NCBI RefSeq assembly: GCF_014645515.1
Contig: NZ_BMLW01000004.1
Location: forward strand, 1-64,000
Source of the DNA: Oceanobacillus neutriphilus
GTDB lineage: Bacteria; Bacillota; Bacilli; Bacillales; Amphibacillaceae
Direction: 5' to 3'
DNA: 64,000 bases
The notes under the pieces are model-generated. The model was given only the letters and a program-made list of their open reading frames with translations. It was not told where the DNA came from and did no database searches. Below, piece after piece: positions 24,001 through 39,000 of this stretch. The position numbers and the translations under genes were made by a program. Position 1 is the stretch's first letter. Each line of letters begins with the position of its first letter.

Positions 24001-27000
24001 AAGCTCTTCTTTATTCTTATAAAAAAAATAAATAGAAGCCGGTTTGATATTTACTTCATCTGCAATCTTCTTCATGGTCGCACCATGATAATTGTGGAGC
24101 GAATATTGATTGATAGCAGCTTTTAAAATCTTTTCTTTAGTCAAAAAATTCACCACCTAATGATTGTTAGGTTAGATTATAAATGATTAAATATACATTT
24201 TCAAGTATATTTTTTTGGAAACTTTATATTAGAATTCAAAATAAAACGCTAACAATATGCTGTTATAAAGATTTATTACTGTTTATTCTTTTTTACAACA
24301 TGTATAAATATGCTCAAACGATTATATTCTTCCATTCTTATCTATTTGATAAAATTAGAAGAACATTATATAATGTCTGCTTTTTGCGCATTAAAAAACA
24401 CCTCTCAAATAATGAGAAGTGTTTTAAAATATTTATATATAAGTGCATTTTTACCTAAACAGCTCAAACAATTTTATCCTGTCAGGCACTATTTTTCTTT
24501 AATTTTTCCCGAATCTTCTTCAGCATATCTATTGTCATACTATCAATATCATATGCCGCTTCAAACCCCCATTCTTCTTTAGCTGCATCTGCATTAATAG
24601 AATCTGGCCAGCTCTCTGCAATTCCCTGTCTGACTGGGTCTACCTGATAATCCATTTCAAAATCCGGAATCTGCTTGCAGATTGACGCTGCAAAATGCTC
24701 CGGCGCAGCAGACATCGCAGTTATGTTGAACGCGTTACGATGCTTTAATCGATCAGGGTCTGCTTCCATCAGCTGAATAATTGCATTTAAAGCATCTGGC
24801 ATATACATCATATCCATATGTGTACCTTGAGCAATATAGGACGTATACGTTCCTTTTCGAATTGCTTCGTAATATACTTCTACTGCGTAATCTGTTGTAC
24901 CACCGCCGGGAGCTGTTACGTACGAAATTAAACCAGGAAAACGGACACCTCTTGTATCTACTCCAAATCTGGAAAAATAATAATCACATAAAAGCTCTCC
25001 TGCTACCTTATTCACTCCATACATTGTTGTCGGACGCTGCAAAGTATCCTGCGGTGTATTATCCTTCGGTGTACTTGGCCCAAATGCACCTATAGAGCTG
25101 GGCGTAAAGAATTTTAAATCCAATTGCTTAGCTGCTTCCAAAGCATTTACCAGCCCGCCCATATTTATTTCCCAGGCTACTTTCGGGAAAGCCTCTGCCT
25201 TCGCTGATAAGAGTGCAGCTAAGTGGATGATGGTATCTACCTTATATTTTTTAGAAATCTCGTATATTTCCTTTTCTTTCGTTACATCAATTTCTTCAAA
25301 TATTCCTGACGGATTCTCAGGCCTCCGAATATCCGAAGCAATGATATTATCTTCACCGTATGTACTGCGAAGCTGCTCCGTTAATTCTGACCCAATCTGT
25401 CCTAATGCACCGGTCACTAAAATTTTTTTCATCTCAGATAACTCCTCTTACTTTTTTGAAGGTCCTCTTTATATAAGTTTCATTTCTTTACCGATTTTTT
25501 CATAGATATCCATTGCCTGATCCAGCATCTCTTTCGTATGTGCTGCTGTCGGCATATTCCGGACACGTCCAGTACCTTTTGGAACAGTCGGGAATACAAT
25601 TGCTTTCGCGTATACACCTTCTTCGTACAGTCTCTTGCTAAATGTCTGTGCCTGCTTCTCATCACCTATAATACAAGGTGTAATCGGGGTCTCACTCTCT
25701 CCAATATCAAAGCCCAGTTCTCTTAATCCTTTTTTCAGGTAATTTCCATTCTCCCACAGTTTCTCGTTCAATTCTGTGCTTTCCATTAGAATTTCAATCG
25801 CTCTTGTGCTCGCTATCGCATCTGCCGGAGATACGGCTGTTGAGAATAAGAATGGACGGGAGCGGACCTTAAGCCAATCAATCAGCGCCTGTTTTCCTGC
25901 AACATAACCGCCGACGACACCGATTGCTTTGGACAGCGTCCCCATTTGAAAATCAACTTTCTCCTGCAGTCCAAAATGTTTTACAGTACCGGCGCCAGCT
26001 CCTGTTACCCCAGATCCGTGTGCATCATCCACATAGGTAATTAAATCAAACTCTTCGGCAATTTCTACAATCTCAGGCAGTTTAGCAATGTCTCCATCCA
26101 TTGAGAAAACACCATCTGTAATCACCATAATTTTATTATATGCTCCCGATTCTACTGCTTCTTTCGCTTTAGCGCGCAGATGATCCATATCAGAATGCTC
26201 AAACCGGATAATTTTTGCTTTGGATAAGCGGCAGCCATCAATAATAGAGGCATGGTTTAGAGAGTCTGAAAGAATAGCATCGTTTTTATCCATGACGGCT
26301 GAAATAGCCGCCATATTACAGTTAAAACCGGATTGATAGGCGATGGCTGCTTCTGTTCCTTTAAAAGCAGCAATTCTTTTTTCCAATTCAATATGCAAAT
26401 CCAGTGTTCCATTAATCGTACGGACAGCACCAGCTCCAACACCATGTGAATCAATTGCCTGTTTCGCCGCATCCTTTAATTCCGGATGCGTTGCCAGGCC
26501 TAAATAGTTATTGGAAGAAAGATTGATTAACTTTTTCCCTTTAATCATAATCTCAGGGCCATTCGCACCTTCTACTGTATCAATTTCGTTATACAGACCA
26601 TTTTCCTTCAAATCAGCAATGTTTGTTTCCAAAAACTGGTCTAAATTCCGACTTGTCATACACCTCATCCTCCCTTAAATCGTCATAAATGTAATCCCTT
26701 ACAAGTATAACATATAAGTAATCCAATCCAACCATTCACAGAATTAGCGAATATATACGAAAATTTATGTTTTTCCTGCTAGCCAAGATGTATACTTTAG
26801 CCTATACTTAGAGAGTTGATTATTATTCAAGTTTATGATGGAGGGTTGAAAAGAAACATGCGAAAGGTTCTACTTACTTTGTTCATTTTTGTCATCGCTG
26901 CAGTAGGAGCTTTGGGTTATTCAAATGCTCACAACGATAATAATGAAGAAATTGAACAAAATCCGGCTGCCACTTCTACAGAAATCCACAGCAACTAAGG

Positions 27001-30000
27001 AACAATCAGGCACTCATTAGTTTTAGATAAAAGCATATATGTTTAAGAGGATGTTTAAATACAATCTATATAACAAAAAGCTGAAATAAAAAAATAGCAC
27101 AAGGTGTCATGCTTCTTAATATAATAAAGTGTGGTACCTTTTTTTATGCATTAAAAAGTCAAGAAAATCACTTGGTCTTCAAATACTGATGTTCTTGCCG
27201 AGGAGATATTTCATTGCTTTCTTATTCAAAAAAAATAGCTTAAGAGTTCTACTAAACTCTCAAGCTACTTTTATAATATCTATTTTAAAGGGATTTTATT
27301 CAACGATTGTTACGTTAACTTGCTGTCTTCCAAAGCTCAATGCTTCTTCTTGGGATGGTACGTGAAGATCGATTTTGTTTCCTTGGATTGCACCGCCGGT
27401 ATCAGCAGCTGTTGCATAACCATAACCTTCTACGTATACTTTACTTCCCAGTGGAATAACACTTGGATCTACTGCAATAACTTTTGCATTTGGATCTGCA
27501 TTTAAATCTACTCCTGTTGCAGTAACTCCAGAGCATCCATTACATCCTGCTGTATATGCAGTTGCTTCTACAGAAATTGTTTTTCCCTGTGGAGACTCAT
27601 CAGAGGATTGTTCTTCTGATTCAGAAGCTGACTCTTCATTTGAAGTTTGCTCAACAACTACTTCTTCTTCTGCAGGCTCTTCAGCCGGTTCCTCTGCAGA
27701 TTCTTCTTCTGTAGCCGGCTCTTCAGCGGGCTCCTCTTCTACAGCTGGTTCTGCAGCTTCAGCAGTTGCTCCATTTATTGATAACTCAGCACCAATAACA
27801 ATGATGTCCGAAGAAAGTTTATTCCATTCTTTTATATCTTTCACGGATACACCGAATTCTTTGGAGATATCTGAAAGTGTATCACCTTTTTCAACTGTGT
27901 ATACTGAAGATTCTTCACCATCTTCATCTGGTTGACTTATATAGATAACATCTTCTGGATGAATAACCGTTGTTGTAAGACTATTTATATCAAGTAAGTT
28001 TTGTACGCTAGTATCATATTGATCGGCAATCTTCCATAAGCTTTCTCCTGCTTCGACCTTATGTTCATTTTCTTCAGCGGAAACTGTTGTTGCAGCTGCA
28101 CCGGTAATAATAATTCCAGCAGATAATGCTGCTACGAGTTTTCTCATCTGATAACCTCCTTTGTTTTTTCACAATCACTATCCTATCACAGGATACAAGA
28201 GAATACAGTTACAGGACGGTTAAGTGTGAATGACAATGATTACATAATACTCGTTTACTATTACATTTGTAACAATTCTGTTATAGAAACGAGCAGTACT
28301 ACTTGTTTTATGACAAATCAACGTCAAACAGGAGGGTCTGTAACAATAAAAAAGAGCTCTCTTTTTATAGAGAACCCTTCCTCAAACGCTTGCCAGTCTT
28401 CAATTAGCTGCTAAAAAAGTTTGAAATCGCACGGAAAATATCACTGAAGAAGTTCGCTACTTTCTGCCAGAATCCTTCGTCTAAACCTAAATCTTCTGCC
28501 CTTTCGACAAGGTTGTTTGTAATATCCTCCAATTGTTCTTTCATTGACCCAAAGTCAATGTCTAAATCCCTCATTCTATTTACTAAATCAATAAGCATCT
28601 GCCGATCGGCATCATTCAGCTGGATATCAAGATTGTTCAGCTGCTCATTAACGATTTGTTCCACTTCTTCTTTTGTAACTGGATTCTGTTCAGCAATCAT
28701 TTTCTTAATTTCTGTTAAAAGTGTACTTACATCTTCATCACTGACATCTTCATTGTCTGCCAGGTCAGTTGCCACTTCTAACTCATCATTTGCCAGTTCC
28801 ATCCGGTCTTTATCTAATTCTACTCCTTCTACATCATAGGCTTTATAAATTCCTGTCAATGCAGAGTGGCCGGATACCTTCACAGGAGATACCACATCCA
28901 CTGTTACATTTTCTGCCCCGGCTGTCAGCAGGGCATTCATATACATTTCTTTTGTTACCTCTGTTATATTATCTGGTGTTAAAATATTCACTTCCAGTCC
29001 ACTGTCGCCTGACTCCAAAGTAATTCTTGCAGAAGAGTACATATTTGAATCTGGATTTCCGTTTATAAAATCAGCATAATCCTGGCCTGTAACGTCATGC
29101 TCTTCATATGTGTCATCGTCTGAGATGCCCAATATTTCCCTGACCTCTGTACGCTGGCTGTCATTAAGCTTTTCTCCATAGATAATTGTAGTATTAGAAG
29201 TTGCTGAAACTGGCAATAAGATGCTAAAAAATAATATCAAGCTTAGCGCACCGTATTTCAACACCGATACTAACTTTTTATTCATTTTGTTTACTCCTTT
29301 TCTTCGTAAGGGCTATCCGCGCTTACTTCTGATATTTGTTGCAGAGCAACTATCGTCATCTATTATACCTTGTAGAAAAAATGTTTACATGTTTTTAAAC
29401 AATTAATTTATATTTTATGAGCAGATAACTTTTCATTTAGTTCGTGTTTGTGTATATTTGGAGTAGCGAAATAAATGAAGATACGATTACGGGATTTTCG
29501 TATCCTCCTGTTTGATAAGAACAGGAATTCTACAGATGGTAAACGCAAACGAATTTGCAAAACTTAAACGGACGGCTGCAGATTGTTTTAGAGAAGGTAT
29601 GGGTCATTGGCACTTATGCCTTTTTCATATGTACTCGTGCGCTTATACCATTCTGAATACATGTATATGAATCTGCAGTTTATGCAAAAAGCTAGAAAGA
29701 AGGTTTGAACGTTATTAATACACATCCAGGAGTAAAACGGAACTTGGTGATTATGTGGCTTGCTAATTTCTTTATTAGCGGAAGCATGACAATGGTTGTA
29801 CCTTTTATTTCCTTGTACATTCAATCAATGGGAAACTTTTCAGCTTCCTATGTACAAACATGGTCAGGGTTAACCTTTGCCGTTACTTTCATCAGTGCAT
29901 TTATCTTTGCACCGATTTGGGGAAGAGTCGGTGATCGCTTTGGCAGAAAACGTCTGATGGTTATGTCAGCATTGGGAATTGGTATTTCGGTATTTTTAAT

Positions 30001-33000
30001 GGGGTTTGCGACAACGGTATGGCAATTATTTATTTTACGCCTTTTAATGGGGATTGTAACAGGATTTATTCCCATGTCTCAGGCATTTATCGCAACTCAA
30101 ACTCCAAAAGAAGTTGCAGGAAGAGTATTAGGAACCCTGCAGACAGGAACGATTACTGGATCTCTAATGGGACCATTGCTCGGCGGAGCACTTGCTGACG
30201 CATTCGGTTATTCCAGCACCTTTAAATGGGTGGCGGTAACTATCTTTATATCCGGATTGCTCGTCATATTCGGGGTTAAAGAAATGCAGGTTAAATTTTC
30301 AAAAGAGGAAGATACGAAGAACTACTCAAGAAAAGAAGTTCTGCAGTATATTCTTAATAAGCCAATCTTATTGATTGTTCTATTGATGTCAGCTCTTGTA
30401 CAGATAGCACACTTTAGTGTCCAGCCAATCTTATCACTATTTGTTGAAGAAATTCACGGACCAGTCAATCTGGCATTCTTTGCAGGTATCGCTTTCTCAG
30501 CAACAGGAGTTGGAAATCTAATGATGACCAGGCGCTGGGGAATGATTGGAGATAACCACGGCTATACAAAAGTATTGATTGTGATGTTGTTTGCATCCGG
30601 ATTAGTTTACCTGCCGGGTATGTTTATAACAAACATTTGGCAATTGGTCGTTTTACGATTCTTACTTGGACTATTCCTTGGCGGGATTATTCCAATCCGT
30701 GTAGCGTATATTCGCAAAGAAGCGCCTCTTTCTACGCAAGGAGAAGTGCTTGGCTACGATACAAGTTTACGCTTTTTCGGTAATATTATCGGACCGATGC
30801 TTGGTGGTACAATTGCAGCCACATGGGGATTTTCTTCTGTCTTTTTAACTACAGGACTGCTGCTTATCCTTTGCGGCTTTATTATGCTTATTGCCTGGTT
30901 ACGCTATGAGCATGAACCAAATACAAAACGATCCCATTCACATACTTTCTCCTCCAGATAAAAATATTGATTTGTTTCTATAATTATGCTAAAACTAACA
31001 AAGCAAGGTTAATTTTTATAGAAAACACATTATTATGGAAAGAAAGTGATAGCAATGGGTATCGTTGTCGTCGAAATATGTGACGGAAATGCCATCACTA
31101 CTATAGATATTGAATCCATCTTAGAGAAAGAATTCCCTGAGGTTGCGGTTCTAATGAACGAATGCTTATCATTCTGTGGCCTATGTGCTGTACGTCCATA
31201 TGCCTTAGTAAATAATAAACGTGTATTTGGGAAGACGCCGGAAGAATGTCTTGATAAAATACGTTTGCAAATTAAAGAAGAGCTTGCAGTTTATGAATAA
31301 CTGCAAGCTCTTTTTGCATAAGGTAATAAAGTATAAAATTTAACATGAATTAATTCTTATTCAGTAATAGCCACATCCAGCTCCAAGCGCCAAAAACTAG
31401 GAGATTTCACGTCGCGCCCTACGATAAGTCAACATCGGCTCGTCACCTCACCGTGTTTCCTTTATCTCAGTTGCGCCGCTCCAATCTCTACGTTTTTTAA
31501 CGGGCGCTCTCCACTTTTAGTTTTATTTCGACAATATTTCCCGGGAAATCACAGACTTGCTTCGAAAATTTCCAATGAGTCTTTTTTGGTTAGAGATCGA
31601 TAGTTACCAAATGTCGAATTCGCTATAACGGTTTTTTCCGCCATTTCTTTCACGGTTGATTCATCTATATTATAGTCTGCCAATCTGGATGGAGCTCCAA
31701 GCTTATTCCAGAATTCACGTAAGCAATCAATTCCTTCCAAGGCAACTACTTTATCCGATTTCCCTCTTGTATCCACGCCAAAAACACGGACAGCAAATTG
31801 TTTAAAACGCTGCACATTATTCTCGTCTAACACATGCTTCATCCAATTTGGAAACAGGATCGCCAAACCGCCGCCATGTGGAATATCATGGACTGCCGAT
31901 ACCGCATGCTCTAAGTTATGTGTAGCCCAATCACCGCGATAGCCTAAATTCAACATATTATTTAAAGCAAGCGTTCCGCCAAGCATCGCTGTAGACCTGT
32001 AGGCATAATTTTCAGGATCTGCCAAAAGCTTAGGGCCAACATCAATTAATGTTAATAAAATACCTTCGCACCATCTGTCTTGAATTGGTGTATTTTCTTC
32101 ATGGTGAAAATAGTGCTCTAATACATGTGACATCATATCCACTAATCCATAAATTGTTTGATCATGCGGTACAGAGAAAGTGTGCACAGGATCTAAAATA
32201 GAAAATCTTGGATAAGTGTAGGGAGAGCCCCATCCATGCTTTTCATTGGTTTCCCAATTGGTAATAACAGAGCCTGAATTCATCTCCGAGCCTGTAGCAG
32301 CTAAGGTAAGAATGGTTCCAAATGGCAGTGCACCTGCAGGCTTTTCTTTTTTCGTCACTACATCCCACATATCTGCATCTGTGACAGCACCGACAGCGAT
32401 TGCTTTCGTACAGTCAATCGTACTGCCCCCGCCTACAGCTAAAATAAAATCAATTTTCTGCTCACGACAGATACGGACGCCCTCACGTACAGTAGAAACC
32501 CGGGGATTTGGTTCTACGCCGGACAGTTCAAAAATCTCTGCATTGATTTTTTCCAATTCTTCTAATACGCGGTCATAGATGCCGTTCCTTTTAATACTTC
32601 CGCCACCGTATACAATCAGGATGCGGCTGCCATAAGGCCGGATTTCACCAGACAGCTTTTCTATCTGACCTTTTCCAAAAATGAGTTTTGTTGGATTGTG
32701 ATAGATAAAATTCTCCATGTAATCTCTCCTTACGCTTTACGGTATGCAACAATATCCATTTCCACGAGAACATCCTTTGGCAAACGACTTACTTCTACAC
32801 AAGCACGTGCCGGATATGGTTCCTCCAGAGCTGCTCCATAGATTTCATTTACGGTTGCGAAATCCTCCATTGAATTTAAGAAAATAGTAAATTTCACAGC
32901 GTTGTTAAAGCTCAAATCCGCCTCTTCTAAAATGGCTTGTAAGTTTGCTAACACCTGTTTTGTTTGTGCTTCAATTCCTTCGACTACTTCACCTGTTGCC

Positions 33001-36000
33001 GGATCAATCGGAATTTGTCCTGAAATATAAAGAAAATCTCCTGCCTCAATTGCTTGAGAGTATGGTCCAATTGCTGCTGGTGCGTTGTTTGTCTGAATAG
33101 CTTTCATAAAAAATCATCCTCCACCCAATTTTTTAATACATCTTGTTGCCACAATCATCTGCCTGGAAATTTCCAGCGGCAAAAAAAAACATTTTCACAC
33201 ATAAAAAAGATATGACAACTTCTTGTATGTAGAAATAACTCTTAATAAAGAGAATTTCGTATACTGTTATCATATCAGTTTTCCGATTCCATTTCTATTG
33301 CTTCCTTATAAGTCATTACAGAAGAAACATAATAAATATCGCCATAGCACGCATCTAATTCTTCCGCTTCTTCCCTGCGACAGGAATAAATGGAGCTATC
33401 TTTCCCTGACTCCTCATACATATTTTGCGAATAGGCAATTGCCGCTTCTTCCGAATAGTTCTCCTCCATCTCCCGAACATACTTAATAAAACCGGGGCCA
33501 AAATTATAAGCTTGTACAGCTAATTCCAGATCACCTTCCGCCTGCTCGTATATCCAGGCAAAAAAGGATACTCCCTGCTCAATAGAATGCTCCGGGTCAT
33601 CAATACAGCCTACTTTCCCGCATAAGCTTTCTGAGGATTGCATCGGATCATTACCACGACCGCCGGATTCCTGCATCATCATTGCCAGAATCGTATCCGT
33701 CTGATCTTCAATTCCATGCTGTTGTGCATATTTCTCAACCAATGGTTTATATTCCCAAATCTGCTGATTTAAGGCCGGTACAGGATCAGCCCTTTCAAAC
33801 TCCTGCTCCGGCTTATCAGTAATTTGATAAACTATTAAGGACAGTATCATTAAGGACAGACCGAATACAAGCCCGATTATCATTAGATATTTTATTAAAT
33901 TTACCAGTTGACGCCATTTCTTTCGTTTCATTATCTTTTCTCCTTTGAAACTTTCCCTAGCTTAAGCATCCCCCACACAGAGAATCCGTATACCATATGA
34001 CCTGACAGCCAGATAATCCATGACCATATGTGCCAATCAGCCAAATCATTTGGTGTCCCTCCCTGTTCAAGCATCTGCAAATAATTTCTTCTCTTTCCAT
34101 TTCCCGAAACGATAATACATGATAGCTGCGATACTGCTTAGGATAAAGCTTGCCCCTACACCGAATGCAATACCAATCTCACCAAACAGATTGGAGAACC
34201 AGGCTGTAAGCGGATAGCGCAAAATCCAGAAGGAAATAATATTCAACATCAAAACCGGATACATTGCGCCAGCTGCACGGACTACTCCATTTAATATGAA
34301 GTTAATTCCTAAAAACGGATAGCATAGTGCAACAATCTGGAGATATAATGTTCCAAATCGAACTGATGCTTCGTCCTGGATAAATAATCTTACACCATAT
34401 TCAGCAAAAACAGCGACAATAATGCCAATCAAAAGCATAATAATAAAATTATAGATGACGCCGTATTTAGCAACAGATCTGACTCTTTCCCAATTCTGTG
34501 CACCTATATTTTGACCGGCCATACTGGAAATCGCAATGCTTAAAGCATGTGCCGGCAGCATCAATAAGCTGTCCAAGCGTTGCGCCGCACTATATCCTGA
34601 GACAACAGCCTCTCCCTGCGCAGCTACAACCCCAATAATCGCTGCTGCTCCGGCAGAAATAACGGCCATTTGCAGGCTGGAAGGAATGCCGATATGCAGA
34701 ATTAATTTAATTTCTTGCCATTTTGGCAGACTTGGGATAGCAAAAGGAGCCAAATTCTTTTTTACTATATAAAAGAAACCGAGCAAAAAAGAAAACCCTT
34801 GTGATACTACTGTAGCATATCCTGCACCAGTAATGCCCCATCCAAACACATGAATAAATAACGGGTCCAGTACCGCATTTAATATCACTGCTGCTGTTAC
34901 AAAATAGAGTGGCGTTTTGCTGTCTCCTATCGAACGTAAAACGGTACTTATAAAGTTATAGCCGAATAATAACAGGATTCCCATAAAATTTATCCGTAAA
35001 TAAGCTGCTGCATCTGCCAGCATCGTTTCAGGTGTCCCCAGTAAATTCAGCAGAACTTCTGCAAAAATAAATCCTGAGACACCGAGCAGCAATGCAATAC
35101 ATGTCATAAGAACAACAAATGCGTTCAAATAGCGCTTCAAGCCTTCCTCATTCTGTTTTCCCTTTTGCTGGGACAAGATAGTTAAGGCGGCATTATTTAA
35201 TCCAATAATAAGCGAAAGTACGACAAATATAATGCTCCCGGAGATGGCAACAGCACCCAAAGCATTTGCACCAAGCAAATTTCCCACCCACAGACTATCT
35301 ACAAATTGGTAGGATGTCTGCAACAGGTTTGCCAAAAGAATTGGCCCTGAAAAATAAAAAAGACTTTTCCCGATACTGCCTTTTGTAAAATCATATTTCT
35401 TCGCCATTTATCTGCACTCCTGATTCTTTCTTATACCCTTTGTTTTTTATTATAAAGGGAAATTCTTAAAAAAAGAAAGAAATGCTTATTATATTACATA
35501 ATAAGCATTTCTTTCATATAACTTATATTAACTGGCTTGAACCCTGCTGTTCCGGTCTGTTTTATCCCTCGACATGTACTGAATAACAAACATAACAGCA
35601 AATATAACAAATCCGATCGTATCAGAGTACCCTTCCGGATAAATCAATAGAAGTCCGGCAATAATTGCTATAATCCGTTCATACCATTTCACATGTCGAT
35701 ACCAATAGCCAATCATACCGGCACCAATTGCAATCATTCCCAGCATGGCAGTAATTAATGACATAATTACTTCAAAAACTGTCGAATCAATCATTAATAA
35801 TGTCGGATTCAGCACGAACATATATGGTATGATAAACGCAGCAATGGCAAGCCTGGTTGCATTAGCTCCCGTTCGAATTGGTTCTCCCCCTGATATACCG
35901 CTTGCTGCAAAGGCTGCCAGGGCAACTGGCGGCGTAATATCTGCAACAATACCAAAGTAGAATACGAACATATGTGCAGCTAATATTGGAATAGCAACAT

Positions 36001-39000
36001 CCAACTGACCATTCAGTGCCACAATAGCCGGTAAGGCAATCGTAGAAGTAATAATATAGTTAGCTGTTGTTGGAGATCCCATTCCAAGAATAATCGATGT
36101 AATCATGGTAAATACAAGTGTCAGCATTAACTGAATTTCTGGTGAATTGGCAATCGAACCAGCAATAGAGACCAAACTGTTACCAAGCGTCAGGCCAAGC
36201 CCTGTTTTAGTAACTACACCGACAATAATCCCGGCACATGCAGTTGCTGCTGCTACACCGAGTGCAGTTCGGGCACCCTGTTCCAATGCCACAAGAAATT
36301 TTGTCGGCGTAATCCTTGTATCCTTTCGAAACAGACTGACAAGAACGATAGATAAAATACCATAAACAGCAGCACGTTCTACACTCATACCCGCAAACAA
36401 GAAATAGACAATCGCTAAAATTGGTATTAATAAATGTATTTTTTTCAAAACGGTACGCTTACTCGGTATTTCCTCATCCGGCAATCCAACTAAGCCTGTT
36501 CGTTTTGCCTCAAAGTGTGTCATAATCCAAATACCTGCGAAATATAGTATCGCCGGAATAATAGCTGCTTTAGCAATATTCCAGTAGCTTTCCCCGGCAA
36601 ACTCGATCATTAAAAAGGCGGCTGCCCCCATAATTGGCGGCATGATTTGTCCACCCGTTGAAGCGGCTGCCTCAACAGCACCGGCAAAGTTCTTCCGATA
36701 ACCGAGCTTTTTCATCATGGGAATTGTGTATGATCCCGTTGTTACTGTATTCGCAACTGAGCTTCCTGAAATTGTTCCATTTAAAGCACTGGAGAAGATA
36801 GCTACCTTGGCTGGTCCGCCGACTCTTTTTCCTGCAATAGATATAGCTAAATCATTAAAATAATTTCCAATACCTGTCTGTACTAAGAAAGCTCCAAATA
36901 AAAGGAACAAGAATATAATAGTGGATGATACCTGTAAAGGTGTACCCAATATTCCTTCTGTTGTAAAGAACATCGATTGAATCAGCTGTTCAAGCGACAG
37001 TCCTCTGTGTGCAAAAGCTCCCGGCATATAGGGACCGAACAGTGCATAACAAAGAAACAGCAGCGCAATAATGATGATTGGAAGTCCAACTGCCCGTCTG
37101 GCTGCTTCAAGTACAAGTAAAATAGCTAAGCCGCCAATTATCATTTGCCCCAGTGAAATCCCGCCAAATTGCTGAACAAGTGTATCATAAAATACCGGCC
37201 AATAGCCGCAGACAGCAATTGCTAGAACCATTAAAACATAGTCATACCATGGAACTGTATCTTTCTTTGCTCCGCGGACAGCCGGAAACAATAAGAAAAT
37301 AAGTACAAGCGCGAAGCCTAAGTGAACGGTACGCTGGATGTAGGCTGTAAACTGCCCGAAAATACCGGTGTACAACTGAAATATCGAAAATGCAATTAGC
37401 AGGAGGAAGACAACACTGGCAATAATTCCTTTTAAATTTCTTGTTTTTGATTCTGTATCATATTTTTCTAATAATTCCTGCTGCTCTTTTTCTGAGAGAT
37501 TTTCATTATTTTTCTCGCTCATGAATCCTCTCTCCTTCCCAATAATCTAATAACGTAATCCAATCTATTTTTACTTGATACCAGTCACCTGGTTCAAAGT
37601 AATCGTTAAAAGGTACTTCACAGCATGCCTCATCATTACTGTCCCTATCCCCCCAGGCTAAGCGGTGATTGGACACAACCTCCCCATTACGGATATTTAA
37701 CGATTCAAACTGATGCTTCATATTTCTGATATGATATTTTCCATCCTCATAGATAAATTCTTCATTCTCTCCGGCATTACTGGGCATTCCGATACCAAAT
37801 TCTTCGTATATAATTTCGTATTGCTCAATTTGTAAATCATCTGTTACTTTATATTTTTCAACCACATCCGTTAAGTGAATCGAATGTGTAAAGGTAATTG
37901 AGAAAGAATCATTTTCATGTAAAGGTAAAAAGGCCGTCAATTCTCCGGATTCACCATCATGAAAGATCAAAGCTGTCTGAAACGGATAATTCACGCCAAT
38001 ACCAATTCCAATAACGATAATTAATACAAGCAAAATAAGACCTTTCTTCCTTTGCATCTCAGCATCACCTAATTAACATTCAATTAAAATAATAGCTTTT
38101 TCTATGACAAGTCTTCTATGATATTTTTTTCTAAAAAAACCGGCAGCCTTTCCCTATCCATCAGGGTGGTGCCGGCTTATTCAGGTTAATTATCCAATTC
38201 AATTCCCTCTTCATCAAAATATTTCTTTGCACCTGGATGTAAATCAATGCCAATTCCATCTAATGCGTTATCCAGCGTGATAAAGGAAGATTTTTCATGT
38301 GCCATTCCTTCAGCATTTTCATAAAGAGCCTTTGTTATATCATAAACAAGGTCTTCGGATAAGGAATCGCTGACTGCCAGCATTGCCAGGACTGCTACTG
38401 TTTCTACATCTTCATCCAGCCCATAAGTTCCTGCTTCAACAGTGTCTGGAGCATAATAAGGGTACGCATCCACCAGCTCATCAATTTTATCTTGAGTAAA
38501 TGGTACAATTGCAACATCTACAGTTGCGGATAAACCTTCTACAGCACCCGTCGGTGTTCCAGCTGTAATAAATGCTGCATCAATATTACCATCTTGAATA
38601 CCGCCTGTAGATTCACCGAAATCCAGATTTTGCGCATCAATATCATCCATTGTTAAACCATGGACTTCTAAAATCTGCTCAGCATTAATATATGTTCCTG
38701 AACCTGGTGCGCCTACTGATACTGTTCGTCCTTCGAGATCTTCTACAGACTCGATTCCAGAATCACCGGTCGTTACAATCTGCACTGTTTCAGGGTATAG
38801 AGAACCCAGTGCTAATACATGCTCTACAGGCTCATCAAAAGCATTAATTCCTTCCACAGCGTGTGCTACAACGTCAGTTTGTACAAAAGCAATATCTACA
38901 TCACCATTTTCAATCGATAGCACGTTTTCTGCGGACGCATTGGAAGAAATAGCATTTGCTGTTACATCTGTATTTTTAGATATAATGTTCGCCATTTCTC